Shown here: piece by piece, positions 60,512-64,000 of the stretch
How positions within the stretch are numbered: position 1 is the first letter of the stretch
How the letters are laid out: every line of letters starts with the position of its first letter
From: Mactromeris polynyma
Lineage: Eukaryota > Mollusca > Bivalvia > Venerida > Mactridae
DNA: 64,000 nucleotides
Direction of reading: 5' to 3'
Assembly: GCA_032209605.1 (NCBI GenBank)
Contig: JASFXZ010000001.1
Span: forward strand, 33,236,619 to 33,300,618
The notes under the pieces: generated by a model
What the model was told of the DNA's origin: nothing
Databases searched by the model: none
What the model saw: the letters and a program-made list of their open reading frames with translations, nothing else
Made by a program: the position numbers and the translations under genes

Positions 60512-62388
60512 TTGTGATTGAACCCAACTGAGAAACTGCATATTATGAGAATTGTGTAATTTTCTTTCATGATGCAGTGTAAAATTGTCATTTAGACATA
60601 GCATTTTTTGGACTTACACATAATGGGAATAATGAGGCAAATGCTTGGCATGATTTGCCTTGCAGTGTGTAATGAGCAAAATCTAACTATTTGGAACATT
60701 AAGAATACTGTGTGACAATTGTAGTTGAGACAATTTTCAGTTGGTTTTATATTCAACAAAAATGCCTCATTCAAGATCAGTTGCTGCTGTTCATCATCAC
60801 AAATATTAAACAGTGGATTTTCTAAAAACTTTCATGATTTGATTTCTTTTGTTGCAAGCAAATATTTCATTTTTATGAATATATAGGTTTGTATAGAATT
60901 TCTCCGATGTTTGAAGCTAATGTAGTAGTAATTGTGTATGCCTTTAAAATGTCAATGTCATTAAATAATATGCAGCAGTTTGTTGTAATAGTTCATTATC
61001 TAGCTGAAAACTGAGGTAGGCCCAGTGCTTAATCATGTATTTCCTTTGTTAACCAGGATTTCATGCAGTAAGTGCCAACACAGGCCAGCCCTTTTTTTCA
61101 GTTTTTAGGGAAGTATGGCGGGTACTTTAAAGTTTTGATAGGGGAAATTTGCATCATGAATCACCAAAATTGGGTGTTTATAAGTCCTAATTTTAAATAA
61201 ATTTACTGAAGGGGAATTGTCTTTTTAAGTAGGAGAAAATACTTTTTCTTTGGGGAATAAGGCCCAATATGGCCCCTAATTTTCCATAAAAAAGGGCTGT
61301 AGGCAATGTACTGTACACATTTCATGACAATCTAGTAATGCAACACCACCAGCAGATGCGAGAAATAATATAAAATTCAAAACAAACAAACTGCAATTAT
61401 CAAGATTTTTTGTATTTTACAGACACAAACATAACAAAGTATATGTAATCATAGACATTAGAAAAGAAAATGTTACTATGAAAATACTATACTTGCTTGT
61501 AAACGGTTATACACTGAGTGATCATATAATGACGATATAATGAAATATGAATTTTGATCTACAAAATTGTGCAATATCATAAGATGAGAGTATCTCGAGT
61601 CAATAGTTATTTTTATGTTATGTGTTACTAATTCAATCAACAATTAATTGCACAACAGACTTGAAACATACCTGCTCCAAGGCAAGTACATAGCATGTTA
61701 TTATATGATATATCGGGGGTTATGACATGATTTTTTTTTAAATGACATACATGTGAAAGTTATCAAATTTTAAGTAATGATGGCATTGGCTTAATTCATT
61801 CATCCATCAATAATTCTATTTAGTATGCACAACACAAATCATATTCTATGAATCCTTAAATTTATACAATAAAGTAAAAAAATATGTATTTAGATGAATA
61901 AGAAATTGAAATATGAGTAGTAATTATCTTGAACATATCAAATAAAAAATTATCCATGCATGCAATAGGTCAGAGTTCATTCCAAATGCAATGAGAGTGC
62001 AAGAAATACAAGTTATAAGGAGCTCTGTACAAGTTAGCAGTGTAACTAACATACACAATGATACAATATATAGCTGTAAAAAAACAGCATACATGAAGTA
62101 CTGCACTTTGTATGTAGACAAGATCCACATGGATCAAAGGAAAATATATTCAAAATACTCGTTAAAATGTCAGTCCATCGTCGTTGGAACAATTCCAGAT
62201 TTCAGTTAATGAATAACATTTCTTTATTCTTAAAATTACAGTAACACACACAAAAAATTCATCACTTCTAAATTCTTAAATATTATGCAAATCATTTGAA
62301 TTTCACTGCTACCAATTAAAAATCATGCATTTCTCGTATATTTGTTCTGTTTTACTGAATCAAATTATCTTTAATGAAAAGAAAGATT
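60512..62388. other. Convergent 3' region between MRPL54 (+) and CREB3L (-)
   Basis: ATTAAA at 60805-60810 is a possible MRPL54 poly(A) signal. On the minus strand, AATAAA at 62223-62228 could serve the CREB3-like gene (3' UTR about 160 nt). Around 61065-61300 is a patch with repeated short words (GGGGAA, CCCTTTTTT). No other gene seen. Confidence 0.45.
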
Positions 62389-63702
62389 TTACAGGTCACG
62401 TTTCCTGTCTTTTGTATTATCTGTTTCCTGAGCCGTAGCTTGTTGATCACTTGCAGTCTTATACTCTGCTTCACTTGACACGTATGTGACGTTGGATTCA
62501 ATGTCAGGTGGCACTACTCCTTTCTCGATTTGCACATACACAACATTGTCCCTTTTCTCCTGCACTGAGTTTTTATCATGTTTATTAACCTGAGATTCAA
62601 TACCATCTAGCTCCAGATCCTGAATTTCAGCCTCCTTCACAATTTCTGGTGCAACAGGTGATTGGGGTTGCTCCCAGAATAGTGGCGAGCGTGTGGTGAT
62701 ACCGTATGGGTCATCGTCTGTTGGTAGCATGTCTTCTGCTGACTTGTGAAGTAAATTTCGAGACTTTCCAGGAATTGGAACTGATTGAATGTCTTCCATA
62801 GAGTCCTGGTCTCGGAATGGGTTGAAGTTTGGTACAATTAAAAATGCAAACGACAGCAGAAGGACCTGAAAAAGCAACATACAGTTATAGACATAAACAA
62901 TGTAAAGGCAATATACAATAAAGTTCACAAAAATGAACAATAACAATCTTAAAAGCATCTTCATCCATAATTCATTTTCAAAAATTATAAATCATGTTGC
63001 TGAAATTTTATACAACAGTTCAGTCAGTTTTGGAAACGACTAAAACCTCAGAAGTCATTGTTGCAGTCAGTTTAATTAACTACTAGTAGGATGATAAATA
63101 CAGTATATGCGTAAGAATGCAACTTACCATAACACAAGTAGATGCCTGAGCAGTCCTTGTTGATTTCAGACTGAGCATTGATTGTAGCTTCTTTAACTGG
63201 TTCATCACGGTTCTGAAAAACAGTAAATCAAAACATGCTTAATTCCACCATCATTATTGAAAACAAAAGTAATAATGAAAGATATGCGGGCCATAATGCC
63301 TATGACTGCAGTAATATCTTGGCTTAATACTCTTCCTTATAAGGCACTAAAGGTGTAAAAACAGCAGATGTATATGTATTGTTAAATGTTAAATTCTGGT
63401 AAACATCAAGGAAGAACAAATTCATAAGCTACTTAATCACATCATGACATACTCGGGTTGCCCAACATTGTATAGATTAAGCAATGTGTCGCCTTACAAG
63501 TTACAGTAAAGAATTAAATATATATATGCACTTAAAGGTTACATTTTCTTAGCAACCAAAATAACTGAACTTACACATTTTGTTTCTCCAAGATTTCAAC
63601 TTTCTTGTTAAGTGATTGATTTTCTTGTGTACATTTTTTCACTCTCTTTTCCAATCCATCAACATAGTCCATTTTCCTTTTACGACTCTCCTTGGCCGAC
63701 AC
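62389..63702 (-). CDS. CREB3L: CREB3-like ER-bound bZIP transcription factor, 3' part (3 exons seen)
   Basis: Exons 5' to 3': 63702-63575, 63212-63128, 62865-62389 (stop 62389-62391); GT-AG, phases agree. The first visible exon enters in the middle of the basic region (VSAKESRKRKMDYVDGLEKR, with the usual S/AxxS/ESR-K signature). It runs into the zipper (CTQENQSLNKKVEILEKQN; LKKLQSMLSL). The next junction completes the segment CVMVLLLSFAFLIVPNF, a single membrane span. The luminal tail of about 140 aa has RNLL (an RxxL site-1 protease-type motif) and NVT (glycosylation). In this family ER-to-Golgi transport and S1P/S2P cleavage free the N-terminal factor. Sequence around the span is closest to CREB3L3/CREB3L4. 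The activation domain and RRKIRNK part lie beyond the right edge. Confidence 0.92.
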
Positions 63703-64000
63703 CTGAACATGTAACAAAACAGATAAATCACATTGCAAAATATTTAACTCCACTGACAAAAGCAAAAAATCAGTCGAAATACAAAACGCGCTTCCAAATA
63801 TTAAAAAATGTCACAAGTACTTTTTTAGTACTTTTGTTACTTTTCATTTCATCATGGTACAGATGTGAAAATTTAATTGTACTTATTTATTTTACATTGA
63901 TTTTTCAACACATTACAACAACTTATAATAATCAATTATGACGGCTGCCTGCTTCCTCGGCAACGAATCAGTACTAGCGCCAAATTCAGAGATTTGTCGA
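63703..64000. other. Intron of the CREB3-like gene, to the window edge
   Basis: Upstream of the acceptor at 63703 the minus strand shows no exon that could supply the missing start of the basic region. The last 60 bases are more GC-rich (ACGGCTGCCTGCTTCCTCGG) but do not give a recognisable peptide. Confidence 0.5.

Overview
This is animal nuclear DNA, AT-rich, with GT/AG introns of about 0.1-2.6 kb, TATA-poor gene starts and dense interspersed repeats. The proteins are bilaterian. The repeats (hairpin-headed elements followed by GTCGGTCGGTC-like or GTCCGTCCGTC-like runs, several tRNA-headed SINE families, a satellite with a unit of about 168 bp) are of the kind seen in molluscs. A marine mollusc, probably a bivalve, is my best inference; I cannot name the species.

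Layout. Bases 1-5740 are a satellite array that enters from the left edge. It is broken by a foreign block (1007-1719) and by a 1,300-bp mariner-type transposon with a clean TA target duplication. Bases 5.7-15.8 kb hold no gene I can support. They are a repeat graveyard: a 10-bp minisatellite, SINEs of two families, TA-flanked MITEs, a hAT transposase remnant, a GATCG-rich inverted-repeat element and a 170-bp foldback. Bases 15.8-20 kb hold an ankyrin/SOCS-box gene on +, with a non-coding first exon inferred and the whole CDS in one exon. AT-rich 3' flank and repeats follow to 28 kb.

Bases 28-64 kb are the gene-rich half: KIF24 (-, 12 coding exons, 1,404 aa), DDX49 (+, 11 coding exons, 528 aa), AFG2B/SPATA5L1 (-, 8 coding exons, 776 aa), MRPL54 (+, 2 coding exons, 134 aa) and the 3' half of a CREB3-like ER-anchored bZIP gene (-, three exons seen, gene continues past the right edge). 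I assembled exons by matching splice sites and phase; every junction given keeps the frame. KIF24/DDX49 and AFG2B/MRPL54 are head-to-head pairs with short shared upstream regions. DDX49/AFG2B and MRPL54/CREB3L are tail-to-tail.

Three adjacent genes serve ribosome production: DDX49 in pre-rRNA processing, AFG2B in cytoplasmic 60S maturation, MRPL54 in the mitochondrial large subunit. The most checkable observations are the inverted repeats that bracket in-frame exon 8 of DDX49, the small MRPL54 presequence exon, a minisatellite expanded in only one of two paralogous copies, and a cluster of GGGGTCGAAATGTC motifs just upstream of the likely start of the ankyrin/SOCS gene. I saw no convincing wholly new system.
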